DNA from: Obelidium mucronatum
Taxonomy: Eukaryota > Chytridiomycota > Chytridiomycetes > Chytridiales > Chytriomycetaceae
Direction of reading: 5' to 3'
DNA length: 64,000 nucleotides
Assembly (NCBI GenBank): GCA_025765595.1
Contig: JAIVFH010000005.1
Location: forward strand, 434,001 to 498,000
The translations under genes were made by a program, and so were the position numbers. Numbering within the stretch: the stretch's first letter is position 1; every line of letters begins with the position of its first letter. Positions 33,985-45,553 of this stretch are shown here, one piece after another. The notes beneath the pieces are model-generated. The model was not told the DNA's origin, ran no database searches, and saw nothing but the letters and a program-made list of their open reading frames with translations.

Positions 33985-35426
33985 TGGAGTGGCGCAGTCT
34001 TCGGTTTTTTTTGTATGTTTACACGTTTCTTTCACCCACATATCCACGGCCGTTGAAATCTTGGGAGAGTTGGGCTTAAGGATAATCGCTCAGGCCTGAA
34101 CGACAACAAAAACCACCTTCATCTTCGAAACTCTTCGATAAGAAGACTTATGAAAGAAATATATACGACGGCGATCACCACCATTCGAAATTCTTCTCCT
34201 GAATTTTCATTATAGCCACATGTGTTCACCATGTTGGTTGTGGTTAAATCAACTTCTACACACAAAGAACCTCGCTGGACGAGCTGCCGTCAATCTGACC
34301 AACAATACAATCTCATTCAAATATATCAAGTTTGAATACGCACCTCGTTGAAAAAGTGCGTGATTAGTCTCGTTCTTCACGTGAAATCACCTCCTCCATC
34401 CAAACAAACAAAGGCCTATATACCGATGATCTCGCCAAAGTATTTTCTGGAATGTATTATAGGTTTGAATTTATTGGTGATTGGCACGGGGACTCTGCTC
34501 GTACATGCGTCACACATCAAACAAACTCCACTCTTCTTCTATAGAATCAGTATCCTTCGTACGGGCGGCTACCTAAGAAAATGAATCAAAATCTATAGTG
34601 AATTAGTCTTAGTAACTGATGAGCTCTGTCTCTGTATCTGATGGCGTCAGAGTGGAGCCTGCTTGTTTGCTATCGACTCTCCCAGTTTGGACCGAGCCGT
34701 CAGGAAGCCAGTCCACGCACTCAGATATACTCTTGAGTATATATTTGATCTTTGTATGACGTCAAAGATGGATGCAGATTCTGAGGACGCGAGGTGCAGT
34801 TCAACACGAGTTGAGCATGTTGTCCAAAATGCCATACTTTTTTCAACACCACCAACGCAACCACAAACCAACGCGTTTCCAGATTTAAAAAGCGCATTAG
34901 AACCGCAGTAGCGAGTTTAATCGGTTTGCAATAATCCTCGACGCGTTCTGATGCTTGGTTACCTCGTTTTCGGGTACATGCCAGATTTCAAGACCCGACA
35001 AACATTGCAGAATTGTCAAAAATCGAAAAAGGTATAAATAGGGAGCGTATCCCCCCCTCTTTTCTTCTCACAAAAAACTTCTTCTCTCTTAAAAACCAAC
35101 AACTTCTTCTCTCTTCAAGAACTCGGGAATTACCTTGGACAGCACTTCACCCCCCACCAACCCCTTCTTATTCTCACCAAGTCCCCTCCTAAAATAACCC
35201 TTAAAAACAACCGAAAAGACGGGCCCATAAATCAGACAAAAAGAAAGGGGGTTAAAAAAAACAAGCGAAAAGACGCACCACCAAAAAAAAAAAAAAAAAA
35301 AAAAAAAGGAAAAGGGGACTTTTGGTTAATTTATTTTACATTCATGGGTGCTTTGGTTTTAAGTTGGGCTCTGCAAGTGTTGTCCTTTCTGTATCTTATA
35401 TTTTGTTGCTTTCCTTTCTTTCTTCC

Positions 35427-35474
<48 letters not shown>

Positions 35475-35620
35475 CATTTCATTTTTTTTTAACGGAAGGA
35501 CGCGATCAAAAGGTAATGGCGGGATATGAGTTCAGGGCCTCCTCGTGGCTTCCGCTGGTAACAGGGTTCTCCCTGGCTGACACTGAACCGCTTTCGTTTT
35601 AATTTCTCATGTCTCTTTCT
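33985..35620 (+). repeat. Dispersed 1.6-kb repeat, copy A
   Basis: Same orientation and overall order as 46045-47645. The left kilobase is diverged but clearly related. Shared blocks include ATCAAGTTT-AATACGC near 34330, TATATACCGATGA near 34418, and GGACCGAGCCGTCAGGAAGC at about 34690. From about 34870 on, identity is very high. It includes AAAAAGGTATAAATAGGGAG (TATA box, about 35027-35046), a 25-base A run (35283-35307), a 47-base T run (about 35428-35474) and an end block CTCGTGGCTTCCGCTGGTAA. No long ORF, TG...CA ends or terminal repeats were found. Could be a solo-LTR-like, SINE-like or non-coding RNA unit. Confidence 0.8.
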
Positions 35621-35767
35621 TCGATCCTTCATACACTCCTCAAGAATAAAAGCATATTCTTCACATCAACTTATCTTCGGTTTAAAAAGGAAACATTAGT
35701 AAAGTAATAAGCAGAAAAGATAGAAAAGATTTCCATCCTCCCTCGCACCGCTCGCATTGCTCGCATC

Positions 35768-37420
<1,653 letters not shown>

Positions 37421-37478
37421 ACAAAAACTTGGATCGTTTGGTATTTATTGCTCGCGGTGGTTTGAAATATTCAGGACT

Positions 37479-38111
37479 CTAAATTTCACGAATGGGGGCC
37501 TTCTCTTGTGAAGATGCATTCAAATCCTTGTATGGTACAGATGTCAGGCCGTATTCTGAACTGACACTATCTGTTTCCCCCTTGTCTTCCCCCTTCGTAT
37601 ATTGAACACCCAACTGTTCATCCACGACAAGAAACAAGTTCACAAAGACAGCAAGAACCACGAAAATGGCATAGAACCAGATGTTGGTCAGTTGATTACA
37701 CAAGCCGCCTTCATATGGGTTCAGCTCTGCACCTTCCCCTCTTCCAATCCAGCACACCCAAGTGACATCCCAAAACAGAGTCGTTATGACAGACCACATG
37801 ATGAGACTGGTCGAATTGATCATCAGGAACCAGAACCAAAAGCGTTTCTTTTGGTTGACACCAAGACGATCCCACAATGCTTGATGCGCCCGGTCAATAC
37901 TTTGGGAGGCACAAAGAACAGTTGGAACTATCCAAGCAAATGTTGAAAGACCAGTGTAAATGGCTGTCATTAGGATACTTGGGGCAGTGTATGAGACACC
38001 AATCTCTACTCTGTGTTGAACAATCACCAGCGTTGCCATTCCACAAACCAAAGCGCTTGAGATTGCAATAAATCCAAAATGAAGAGCTGTGTATTGGAAA
38101 TAAGACATCAT
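37479..38111 (-). CDS. Multi-pass membrane protein, unknown
   Basis: 210 residues from ATG 38111 to TAG 37479. It shows about five hydrophobic helices (LHFGFIAISSALVCGMATLVI, PSILMTAIYTGLSTFAWIVP, FWFWFLMINSTSLIMWSVI, IWFYAIFVVLAVFVNLFLVV) and an acidic Ser-rich tail. This could be the C-terminal part of a larger receptor-like protein, since an upstream exon between 38112 and 38330 cannot be excluded. Convergent with DUS2, 58 bp between stops. No family recognised. Confidence 0.55.
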   Translation of the reverse strand: MMSYFQYTALHFGFIAISSALVCGMATLVIVQHRVEIGVSYTAPSILMTAIYTGLSTFAWIVPTVLCASQSIDRAHQALWDRLGVNQKKRFWFWFLMINSTSLIMWSVITTLFWDVTWVCWIGRGEGAELNPYEGGLCNQLTNIWFYAIFVVLAVFVNLFLVVDEQLGVQYTKGEDKGETDSVSSEYGLTSVPYKDLNASSQEKAPIREI

Positions 38112-38494
38112 TTACCCTAAAACGCTTCTACAAGCCATGTACAGGCCAGATTCCAAGACTACATACCCATCATTGGGTACTTGTATCGAATACACCACGC
38201 CATGAATCGATCGTAGTGCGAGGTTCCTTTGATTGCTCCCATGAAACAAGGTTCGACGCAACTTTTGTAATGAATTTTCGTAAAACTCACTGAAATATCA
38301 AAGTAGTTTCGTGCGAAAAAACAATAATAGAATATGTATTTTACAATAATCCTTCTTATCGTCTTTGATCAAACTATATAGTGCTCCACTTTGCGCTCCC
38401 GAATAAGCTCTAATCTCAGCTTTTACTTGTTGACTGTTAAGCCGAAGACAGCCAAGTGATTCTCTTCCTTATTGGGATTTGGCGAGATATCCAA

Positions 38495-39141
38495 TCAGTC
38501 AAACTCGGCTCCAGATTCTTCCCTCCACTCTGAGGCTTGGCCAACATCAGATCCAGTTTGCCATCTCTCACTCACCGTGACGGCAAGCTCACCACTGCTC
38601 AGCCTTCTTCCACTGCCGGAGGAATCTGATTTGGGGGATGGTCCGTCATCGACGCCTCGACTGCTCGAGCCACTGCTCTCGCCACTTTCTTGAGAACGCT
38701 TCGACGAAGACTTACTTCCCGCTTTGGTTTGGGCCTCCTCCTGAAAGGGGCAGATGAGAATACACGTAACACATAAAGTTCTCGGAAGTATTAATCTTAC
38801 GAACCTTGAGTTCTTTTTGATATCCGATATGTCTTTAACAACTGAAGAAACCTTATTTAGAGTCAAAACACACAAGATTCAAGTAAGTACCAGATGAAGC
38901 CTCAGTAGCCGCGGTTTGACGCAGAACCGATCTCATATTGATGAGCGCCGTTCTTTCATTGCGTAGGGCAACCAAACCCTGAATGGCGGCATCCAAACGG
39001 GTTTGAAGGCCAGCAACGATGTGAGCCGGCTCCCTCGCCTGTATTGCTTGTTGAAGTAGAGCATCGGCTTCGTCTTCCTTAGCCTCCTTTACTGCGATTC
39101 GAGCGTTCAGGTGTGCAAGTTGTTGTTCGATTCCTTCCATT
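38495..39141 (-). CDS. Small coiled-coil protein with Ser-rich C-terminus
   Basis: ATG at 39139-39141 opens MEGIEQQLAHLNARIAVKEA, a helix-rich exon with continuous heptads up to VLRQTAATEASS (donor GTACTTAC near 38890). A last exon beginning EEAQTKAGSKSSSKR (acceptor CTTTCAG near 38744) is Ser/Gly-rich and ends GAEFD at TGA 38495-38497. A middle exon may lie between. No domain recognised. The helical part has the look of a short scaffold or tethering protein. Confidence 0.5.
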
Positions 39142-40041
39142 TTGAAACCTTTGTTATTTTCTTGAGGCGTCAATAATAATGTGGAAAACTGCTTCAGTTA
39201 TAACAGCGAAGATAAATCATGTGGGATTAAGAAAGCTAAGAGCCGCATTGACTGGCAAGTGAAAATGTGAGACAGTGCAATCCTTTCAAAGTTGCTTTGA
39301 TTGTTCATATACTTTCAAATACACGCGCGCTAACTCCAAAAACTGAATCCATGGGAGGACCTTCTGGTTGACTTCATGTTTGCCTTCAGAAATAATCAAA
39401 CCGTTATCTACAATCAAATTACTCATTAGTTTTTATCGGGCAGATCATCGAACGGTGTCTAACGCGGTACTCAAATTGCAGTCCAGTCCCTCATCTCGAG
39501 TGATGATTTTAGTTTTTTCTTTTGTATCATGGTGCTGGGGACTTGTATCTTCGTGAGCAATTAACTTGATTAAAAAGTATCTCCAGCTGAGCTCCAGTTG
39601 AGTAAGCTCTACTATCAGCTTTTTTAAGTTGGTAAATACTATAAACTGGTTAAGTCACCGTTCTTAGCAATACAACAGTGCCTGAGTAATTGCCCCAAAA
39701 GAGTTGCAATTAAAATTATAAATCGGCATTAAGTAAAAAATGACTTTGATTTACAAGCTGGGGAATCTCATGTACTTGTATGGTGCTTTCTCCAGTCGAT
39801 GTAATTGACTCTTACGTCGTTTGAAAAATCAGGCTTAAAGTGCAGATAGTTTGCAATTTTTAAATCATTTATTTTGCTTCATTCAACGACTTTGGTTGGT
39901 GTGTTGGTTGCTGTGTCAGCCAACACTGCGCCACTCAGCGCTTTTTAGCAATTTTTTGTTCCCACGATTTCTTGAACAGTTACAAGTTAAAAGGAGTCCG
40001 ATTTGGAGGAACGATCCAACTAAAACCAAAGAAAAACTAGA
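39142..40041. other. Intergenic stretch of about 900 bp
   Basis: AT-rich. Open frames here are short and lack coding bias. The part near 40000 must contain the promoter of the oxidoreductase gene. No RNA gene, repeat of the A/B family or transposon end is seen. Confidence 0.4.
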
Positions 40042-41028
40042 ATGATGAAAGCTTTTGCATTCGAGCGATACGGAGCGCCTGAACGTGCACTAGCACTCAA
40101 AGAGTTTCCAATCCCAGAACCAAAAGCCGACCAGGTTGTTGTCCGCGTAAAGGCCGTCGGGCTCAACCCACTCGACTGGCACCTTGTCCGCGGCGAGCCT
40201 TACATAATCCGTGCGGTGGTCGGCGCCGCTGGCCCGCCCGCTGGTTCGATCGCCGGCGGCGCCTTTGCCGGAATTGTCGAACGCGTCGGCGAAAACGTTA
40301 CCGACTTTGCGCCGGGCGACGCGGTCTTCGGCGACCCGGGCATGGACCTCGGCGGGCTTGCCGAGTTCGCCGTCGGCAGCCACCGCGCGCTGGCGCACAA
40401 GCCGGCGCAGCTGTCGTTCGAAGAGGCCGCTTCGTTTCCAATTTCGGCAACGTCTGCGTTTCAAGCCATCCACAACGTGCTCAAGCTGCAGAAGGGCCAA
40501 CACGTGCTCATCCACGGCGCCTCAGGTGGTGTGGGCACGGCTGCTGTGCAGATTGCAAAAGCCGCCGGTGCTGAAGTAACGGCTGTCTGCGGGACAAGGA
40601 ACCTGGATCTCATGAAGAAGCTCGGCGCCGATCATGTCATCGACTACACCAAGGAGAACTTTACCACTGCTGGAATCATGTACGACGCTGTGCTTGACAA
40701 TGTATCTACAATTCCAATTTCCGATGTCTGTAAAGTCATTGTTCCAGGGGGTTCCTATGTCGGAGTGGGGCAAAAGAATGGAGGAAAATTGTTTGGTGGA
40801 ATGGTTGGGGCATTGGTTGGAGGTTTGTTCAGAGACAAGTCACGAAACGTAGAGAGCTTTATGGCAAGTGCCGGTGGAAAGTGCCTTCAAGAAATTACAC
40901 CCCCTATTGAAGCAGGAACTCTCGTTGCGGTTATTGATAAGACGTTTCCCTTTGAAAAAACACCGGAAGCATTTGCATATCTTGAAGAAGGCCATGTGTC
41001 TGGCAAAGTAGTAATAACCCTTCCTTAA
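40042..41028 (+). CDS. Zinc-independent MDR-family quinone oxidoreductase-like enzyme
   Basis: Intronless, 328 residues from ATG 40042 (a second ATG follows at once). The N-terminal GroES-like part reads AFAFERYGAP...VVVRVKAVGLNPLDWHLVRG. The Rossmann part has VLIHGASGGVGTAAVQIAKAAGA (nucleotide motif A-x-x-G-V-G-x-x-A, about 40507-40575), AVCGTRNLDLMKKLGADHVIDY and YVGVGQ...GKVVITLP. The catalytic and structural zinc cysteines of alcohol dehydrogenases are absent, so it should be an NADPH-dependent reductase of quinone or enone substrates, like RTN4IP1/zeta-crystallin relatives. Bases 40200-40560 are very GC-rich compared with the rest. No introns in an intron-rich region could mean horizontal or retro origin, but the evidence is weak. 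Confidence 0.85.
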   Translation: MMKAFAFERYGAPERALALKEFPIPEPKADQVVVRVKAVGLNPLDWHLVRGEPYIIRAVVGAAGPPAGSIAGGAFAGIVERVGENVTDFAPGDAVFGDPGMDLGGLAEFAVGSHRALAHKPAQLSFEEAASFPISATSAFQAIHNVLKLQKGQHVLIHGASGGVGTAAVQIAKAAGAEVTAVCGTRNLDLMKKLGADHVIDYTKENFTTAGIMYDAVLDNVSTIPISDVCKVIVPGGSYVGVGQKNGGKLFGGMVGALVGGLFRDKSRNVESFMASAGGKCLQEITPPIEAGTLVAVIDKTFPFEKTPEAFAYLEEGHVSGKVVITLP

Positions 41029-42147
41029 ACTCCTTTCCCTTAGTACAATAAAACATCGATGATATCTGTCCTGTGTCAGATGCGAATTAGTGCGAAAATG
41101 CACAGTAGTCCTTTGTAGCGATTCTTATCGTGGAGCCTTGGCGTCCTCTCCAAACCGAAGGAACAGCTCATTGGCGAGACCCGAGCCAGTAACAACGAGT
41201 TTCCTTCAGTGGAAATTGCCTTGATGTGCATCAGTATGGTTCTGGAAAGACTACAATTTATCCACAGTTTTGCTCAAGAACAAAAATTATTTAACAGAAA
41301 GGAACTTAAACGTCAAAATAGAAGATTCGAAAATAGCTATTCTGTTTGATCAAGCCCTTTCCAGCCTGCAAGAATGCATCGACAAAAATATATTCCTTCG
41401 TGACGCCAACTTTGAATTATCGTGTTCCACAAGAACGACGTCCAGGCCACACTGATTGACAAACTACGCAAAATGGCACAAGAAAGTCGTTGGCCACCAA
41501 AGCAAGAGAGTATCCATCGTCCACGTTCACGCCTTCCTGCTCGCCGCTGGTAATTTCGCGTTCTTGCCAAATGCCAATGAGAACACGGGGAAGACCAAAA
41601 ATGATCTTTCGAGCCTCCAAACTCATTCGATCGATTCCGAAAAAATACTGCGGTACATGTCCACGTTTGATTTAAGACTCATGGACTGACGGAGTTTATC
41701 CGAAAGACATTCAAGATCCCAGATATGCTGTTCGCCCAGAAGTGCCATGTCAATAGCGTCAAACATTGATTTGGATGAAATTGATACACAGCTAATGAAG
41801 ATGGATGTAAATGATGCCGAAGAGTGAGAGAATGGTTTAATAATGGTTCTGCAACTTCTGCTCAGATTGCCATCGCAAATAAATACCACGATACCTTCGC
41901 GCATCAGTCTCTTTCTATTTGCAAGTTCGTGGGATAAATTTTAGATGGGCAGCAACGTTTCAGACTGAGACTCGGTCAGAGCAAATTCAATGGCAACATT
42001 GTTATGATTGAAGATTTAACCAAAGAAGCGACATGGTCTTTACCATAGGATTCGCTTCAGGGCATAATTTTCACCGCTTCTTGTCTGCATAATTCTGGCC
42101 AGCTCTTTTGGGACGTTTGGCCATCTCGGAACTTTTTTCAATAAAAC
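41029..42147. other. Region with fragmentary coding signals, gene model unresolved
   Basis: Several short frames look protein-like but do not join cleanly. On the minus strand: MAKRPKRAGQNYADKKR from ATG near 42122 (possible donor GTGAAA), RKRLMREG, and a helical end ALLGEQHIWDLECLSDKLRQ...RSIFSESIE stopping near 41623. On the plus strand: KIEDSKIAILFDQALSSLQECIDKN near 41320. The minus-strand set suggests a small helical protein of 120-150 residues with three or four tiny exons, divergent from the gene at 42148 by about 25 bp. A decayed gene is equally possible. No family recognised. Confidence 0.3.
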
Positions 42148-42853
42148 ATGTCCGAACCAAATTTGCTCCGACCAGCGCCAATCCGCCCTTCTGCTGCTGC
42201 CACGACGTTTGAAACAAGCACAGGTTATTTTCTCGGTGTTTTCTTGTTCCCTTTCACTCCCAAAAATATCTGTACTCAAAACAAAATGATTAATAGGTTT
42301 GAAGCGTTCTTTCGACAATGGCAGCAGCGACTCGGACGAAAGCAATGGCCAAAATAAGCATAAAAGAATTCGCGGAGAGGAAACAAAAGACATCGGCTCT
42401 GCGTTTGGTGGTAGTGGCGCGTTTCGCGCTGGGAAGTCCTTTGGGTACTCGGACAACTCTGAACACAAGATGCCTGGTGTCAGTGATACAGCAGAAAACG
42501 AACTCCAACAAGAAAACGGCGAGGATGAAGAAGATAATATTGACGATAATGATAGTGGGAATGAAGATGACGGCGAAGAACAAGCTGGTTTGAAGGGTTA
42601 CCAGGAGGATTCGGACATTGAGGAAACCACAACTCCAAAAGATTTCCACAAGACGCCACTTCCATTGATCAAAAAGCTTACCGTTCGTGAATCTGCTCTG
42701 GCGGATGAAATCTGGAACTTGCTAGGAATTCCTGATCCGGACAACACTCTTGAAAGTTTAGGTGACAGCGACTATGTCCCAATTAGTTTTCGTCCGGATT
42801 ATGACCACCCGCTTGCCAATCAACTTTCAAAACTGCTGTCGGGGTATATTTAA
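42148..42853 (+). CDS. Acidic nuclear-type protein, unknown
   Basis: Two exons, 42148-42223 and 42297-42853, 73-bp intron with GTTATT and TAATAG borders, 210 residues. Exon 1 encodes MSEPNLLRPAPIRPSAAATT. Exon 2 starts LKRSFDNGSSDSDESNG with a likely nuclear signal KHKRIRG, then a Gly/Phe patch and a long Asp/Glu-rich stretch. The C-terminal 70 residues look ordered (LTVRESALADEIWNLLGIP...YDHPLANQLSKLL) and may be the functional module. No named domain recognised. Confidence 0.6.
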
Positions 42854-42922
42854 TCTCTCCTCGGTTTTATCCTAAATTCAAGACAAATTGACGATATTCA
42901 ACTCAACAGAGCCCCAGCAATT

Positions 42923-43228
42923 ATGGAACCAATCCGCGCTTCCACTCCCAGCACCCCACAGCCGTCCGACTCACAAACACTCTCTTCACGCGTTCAAAGC
43001 CCGAATGTAATGCTGGATCCCGAACATGAACAGTTTCAACCTTCCCGAACGTCAACCCCCGTCAACGATTTTCTCCTGCGTACTCGTACTCCAAGTCCTG
43101 CAGTTGGAATAGAGGCTGGAGGTACACCTTCTACTGCGACTCCGGTACCTGGAATGAGGGAACACGTTCTTCGACGAACGCTGACGAGAGGAAGCAGTTT
43201 TAGATTACAACTAGAGCGAGATTTATAG
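42923..43228 (+). CDS. Small Ser/Thr-Pro-rich protein
   Basis: Single exon, 101 residues, ATG 42923, TAG 43226-43228. It contains about eight S/T-P sites in 75 residues (STPSTPQP, QSPN, STPVN, RTPSP, GTPSTATP), then a conserved-looking basic end EHVLRRTLTRGSSFRLQLERDL. The layout, a disordered multi-phosphosite region plus a short C-terminal helix, resembles cell-cycle kinase targets or docking peptides. It starts only 69 bp after the previous stop. Family unknown; coding status is supported by length, codon use and context, not by homology. Confidence 0.5.
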   Translation: MEPIRASTPSTPQPSDSQTLSSRVQSPNVMLDPEHEQFQPSRTSTPVNDFLLRTRTPSPAVGIEAGGTPSTATPVPGMREHVLRRTLTRGSSFRLQLERDL

Positions 43229-43522
43229 TTTGCGAACAAATTAGAAGGAGATTTATTTCAGTTTATTTTCTTCATTTTTTTTTTTCATTTCTGGTAATCA
43301 GAAGTCAATTAAGTCGTTTGTTAACATTCTGTCAAATTACTTGATGTATTTACAGACATTAATTTTAACAGTTTGACTCGTCGATTCGTGGAATGGGGCT
43401 GAATGCAGTATGATTTGAGTACCCACTTAAAAACAAATCGAACCTTTAACCTAATTCAATATAAAAACAACAAATCCAGGTGGCAGGGAACATCAATTAC
43501 TAAACAAACATCTGGAAGAAAA

Positions 43523-44076
43523 ATGACCGACTCGCGCAATATTTGCATTCTTTTGAGCCTTGCATCTCCATCTCTTGCTGGCGTCTATTGGGCTTTGGAT
43601 AATGTCTGTACCAAAGGCGACAAAGTAACTATTCTTTGTGTCGTTGATAAGGAGTCTGAGAGAGAGCAGGTGAATCTTTTCTGGAATATTGCTTGCAAAA
43701 ATCAAACTGGGCTGACCACTCTTGACGAACTACCAAGGGTTTGAAGGAAACTAAGGACCTCGTAGGCTACATTACAGATCCAAAATACTCGTTTCTTCAG
43801 TATCAAGTTCAAGTGACTACTGCTACCTCAGTTCCAGGAGTTGCTGCTTGTGAATTTGTTGCAATTCACAAGCCCACTGTTCTTGTGGTGTCGCCATTCA
43901 GTAAATTCGCGCCCGAACAAGCCAAGAAGGAATCAGATTATTGCATTGAGAATGCAAGCTGTACCGTTGTGGTGGCGACTTCCATCACAGAGAAAGACGA
44001 AACCAAGGCTGAAGGAGAAATCGCGAAGGCTGCCATGAAGGGGCTCCTTTTCAAGCCGAAAGTGAGCTGGTTTTGA
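43523..44076 (+). CDS. Universal-stress-protein-like protein
   Basis: Exons 43523-43669 and 43738-44076 with a 68-bp intron; the phase joins SEREQ to GLKETKDLVGY, giving 161 residues. The fold pattern beta-alpha-beta of the USP family is visible: NICILLSLASPSLAGVYWAL, then KGDKVTILCVVD, a linker, VQVTTATSVPGVAACEF, and HKPTVLVVSPFS near the usual fourth strand. The Gly-x2-Gly-x9-Gly ATP motif of ATP-binding USPs is not evident, so nucleotide binding is doubtful. AATAAAA near 44135 may be the polyadenylation signal. Confidence 0.68.
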
Positions 44077-44299
44077 TTGCATTAACTACCCCGAAATGTT
44101 CTTTCTTTATCTCCCTTTTTTTAGTTTTGCTGTCAATAAAATGTCAATTAACAAAGGAAGCAAAAACCAGAAAAGGACAGTCTTAAATTAATGAAAGTTC
44201 AATTGACTGCCGATGGAGGTGGAAACGTTCTGAATAGCATTAAGAGCAAATGACTTTATTTTAAAAATACAAAATTCCAAATGAAGAGTTAAACTGATT

Positions 44300-45553
44300 T
44301 TACATGAATATAGACAAGAATTCTGCCAGTGAATATTTCCTACGAGGTGCTTGTAAAAGAATGTGCATACACATCCACACGTTGTCAGCCCAACCCGTTG
44401 TGTTTCTAAGAAAAACGCGTATAATCTTTGCGTTTCCGGCTTGTAGCGCCAGATGGAATGGCCGATATTGTGTCAAACTCAAATCCGCACCCGCGTTCAG
44501 TAGAACTTCAAGAGTTTGGCCGTGGCCGTTAACAGAAGGAGATATGAGGACGTGACCCTCCTGAGCATTCACATTCACACGCTCATCTTGTAATAAACGC
44601 GCGACAATGTCAGTGTATCCAAATCGAGCAGCACAAATAAGTGCTCCGTGATTTTGGTCAGTGGGGTCGCTCCTTCCGTCCTCCAACAACCGCTCAACAA
44701 TCTCCAAATGCCCAGACTTGCACGCCCAAACAAAAGCCATACTAGAAGCATCTTTTGGATCAACGCGACTGTCGGCTAGCAAAAAATTCACAATTTCTAA
44801 TTGACCCGATTTGGCAGCCCACTCCAACGCAGAGTTGTGACTTGCTGCGGGATTTATGTTTCGTTCCTTGATTAAATACTCTAGAATGTTCAAGTGGCCC
44901 AAGCCAGCGGATGCAATCATTGCCAAGGCGTGGGTATTCTCTGCCTTGTTCCAGTGCGCTGGATTTGCGGCGATTGCCTGCACAATGTCCAAGGCGCCGA
45001 CAGCACTCGCCCACACCAGCAGCAAGCCGACGTCGCACGAAGCCTCGATCCACGGCGCGTCCTCCAGCAGACTTCGGACTGCGGCGAGCACGGACGGCGC
45101 GGACGCAAAGCCGCCGCTGCGCCACCGAACCAGCGCCGCGGTCGCTGCGCCGCCGAGATTGTCGCCGAGCATCTGGAGCTGGCGCGCGCCGAAGCCGCGC
45201 GTCTTCAGCAGCGCGCGCGCATAAGTCGGCGCGCGCCGCTGCAGCCGCAGCGCGCCGAGCCGTGCAGCGAACGCGTGCTGCCACGCCGTGACGAACGGCG
45301 CGTCGGCGTCGACTTGCTGCGTCGCGTCGAGGTGCGCCAGCTGCGCCTCGATGTCGGCGATGATGTGGATCACGTGCTCGACCGCAAACCAGTTGGCGTC
45401 CTGGAGCTGGCGCGTCTTGGTGTGGAGGCGCGTGCATGTGGCGGCAAGAGTGTCGAGCGTGTCGGGGTGCAGAAGGACAAGAATACGGGCAAGCGCGTCC
45501 AGCGGCAGCAGAGAAAGAATGTCCAAGTCCGCCGTAGTAAAACTGCTAGACAT
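44300..45553 (-). CDS. F-box-like ankyrin repeat protein
   Basis: Intronless, 417 residues, ATG 45553, TAA 44300-44302. Residues 13-50 form an F-box-like segment (LSLLPLDALARILVLLHPDTL...AATCTRLH). Residues 190-390 carry ankyrin units (GHLNILEYLIKE, SALEWAAKSGQLEIVNFLLAD, MAFVWACKSGHLEIVERLLED, ALICAARFGYTDIVARLLQD, PFHLALQAGNAKIIRVFL). This is a common chytrid and oomycete architecture, probably an SCF substrate receptor. The first 150 codons (45000-45450) are very GC-rich with Ala/Arg/Leu bias, while the repeats are of average composition. Confidence 0.75.
   Translation of the reverse strand: MSSSFTTADLDILSLLPLDALARILVLLHPDTLDTLAATCTRLHTKTRQLQDANWFAVEHVIHIIADIEAQLAHLDATQQVDADAPFVTAWQHAFAARLGALRLQRRAPTYARALLKTRGFGARQLQMLGDNLGGAATAALVRWRSGGFASAPSVLAAVRSLLEDAPWIEASCDVGLLLVWASAVGALDIVQAIAANPAHWNKAENTHALAMIASAGLGHLNILEYLIKERNINPAASHNSALEWAAKSGQLEIVNFLLADSRVDPKDASSMAFVWACKSGHLEIVERLLEDGRSDPTDQNHGALICAARFGYTDIVARLLQDERVNVNAQEGHVLISPSVNGHGQTLEVLLNAGADLSLTQYRPFHLALQAGNAKIIRVFLRNTTGWADNVWMCMHILLQAPRRKYSLAEFLSIFM

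Noticed and set aside
35428..35474. T homopolymer as evidence of assembly error
   Set aside because: A matching tract occurs in the other copy at the same place, so it is a feature of the repeat, though the exact length may be unreliable.
35344..35529. Frame MGALVLSWALQVLSFLYLIF with poly-Phe in repeat copy A (also copy B)
   Set aside because: Signal-peptide-like opening runs straight into the T homopolymer, whose length and frame differ between copies; not a stable coding sequence.
44760..45437. 225-codon minus-strand frame
   Set aside because: Alternative frame of the GC-rich part of the ankyrin-repeat gene; Arg/His-rich with no domain.
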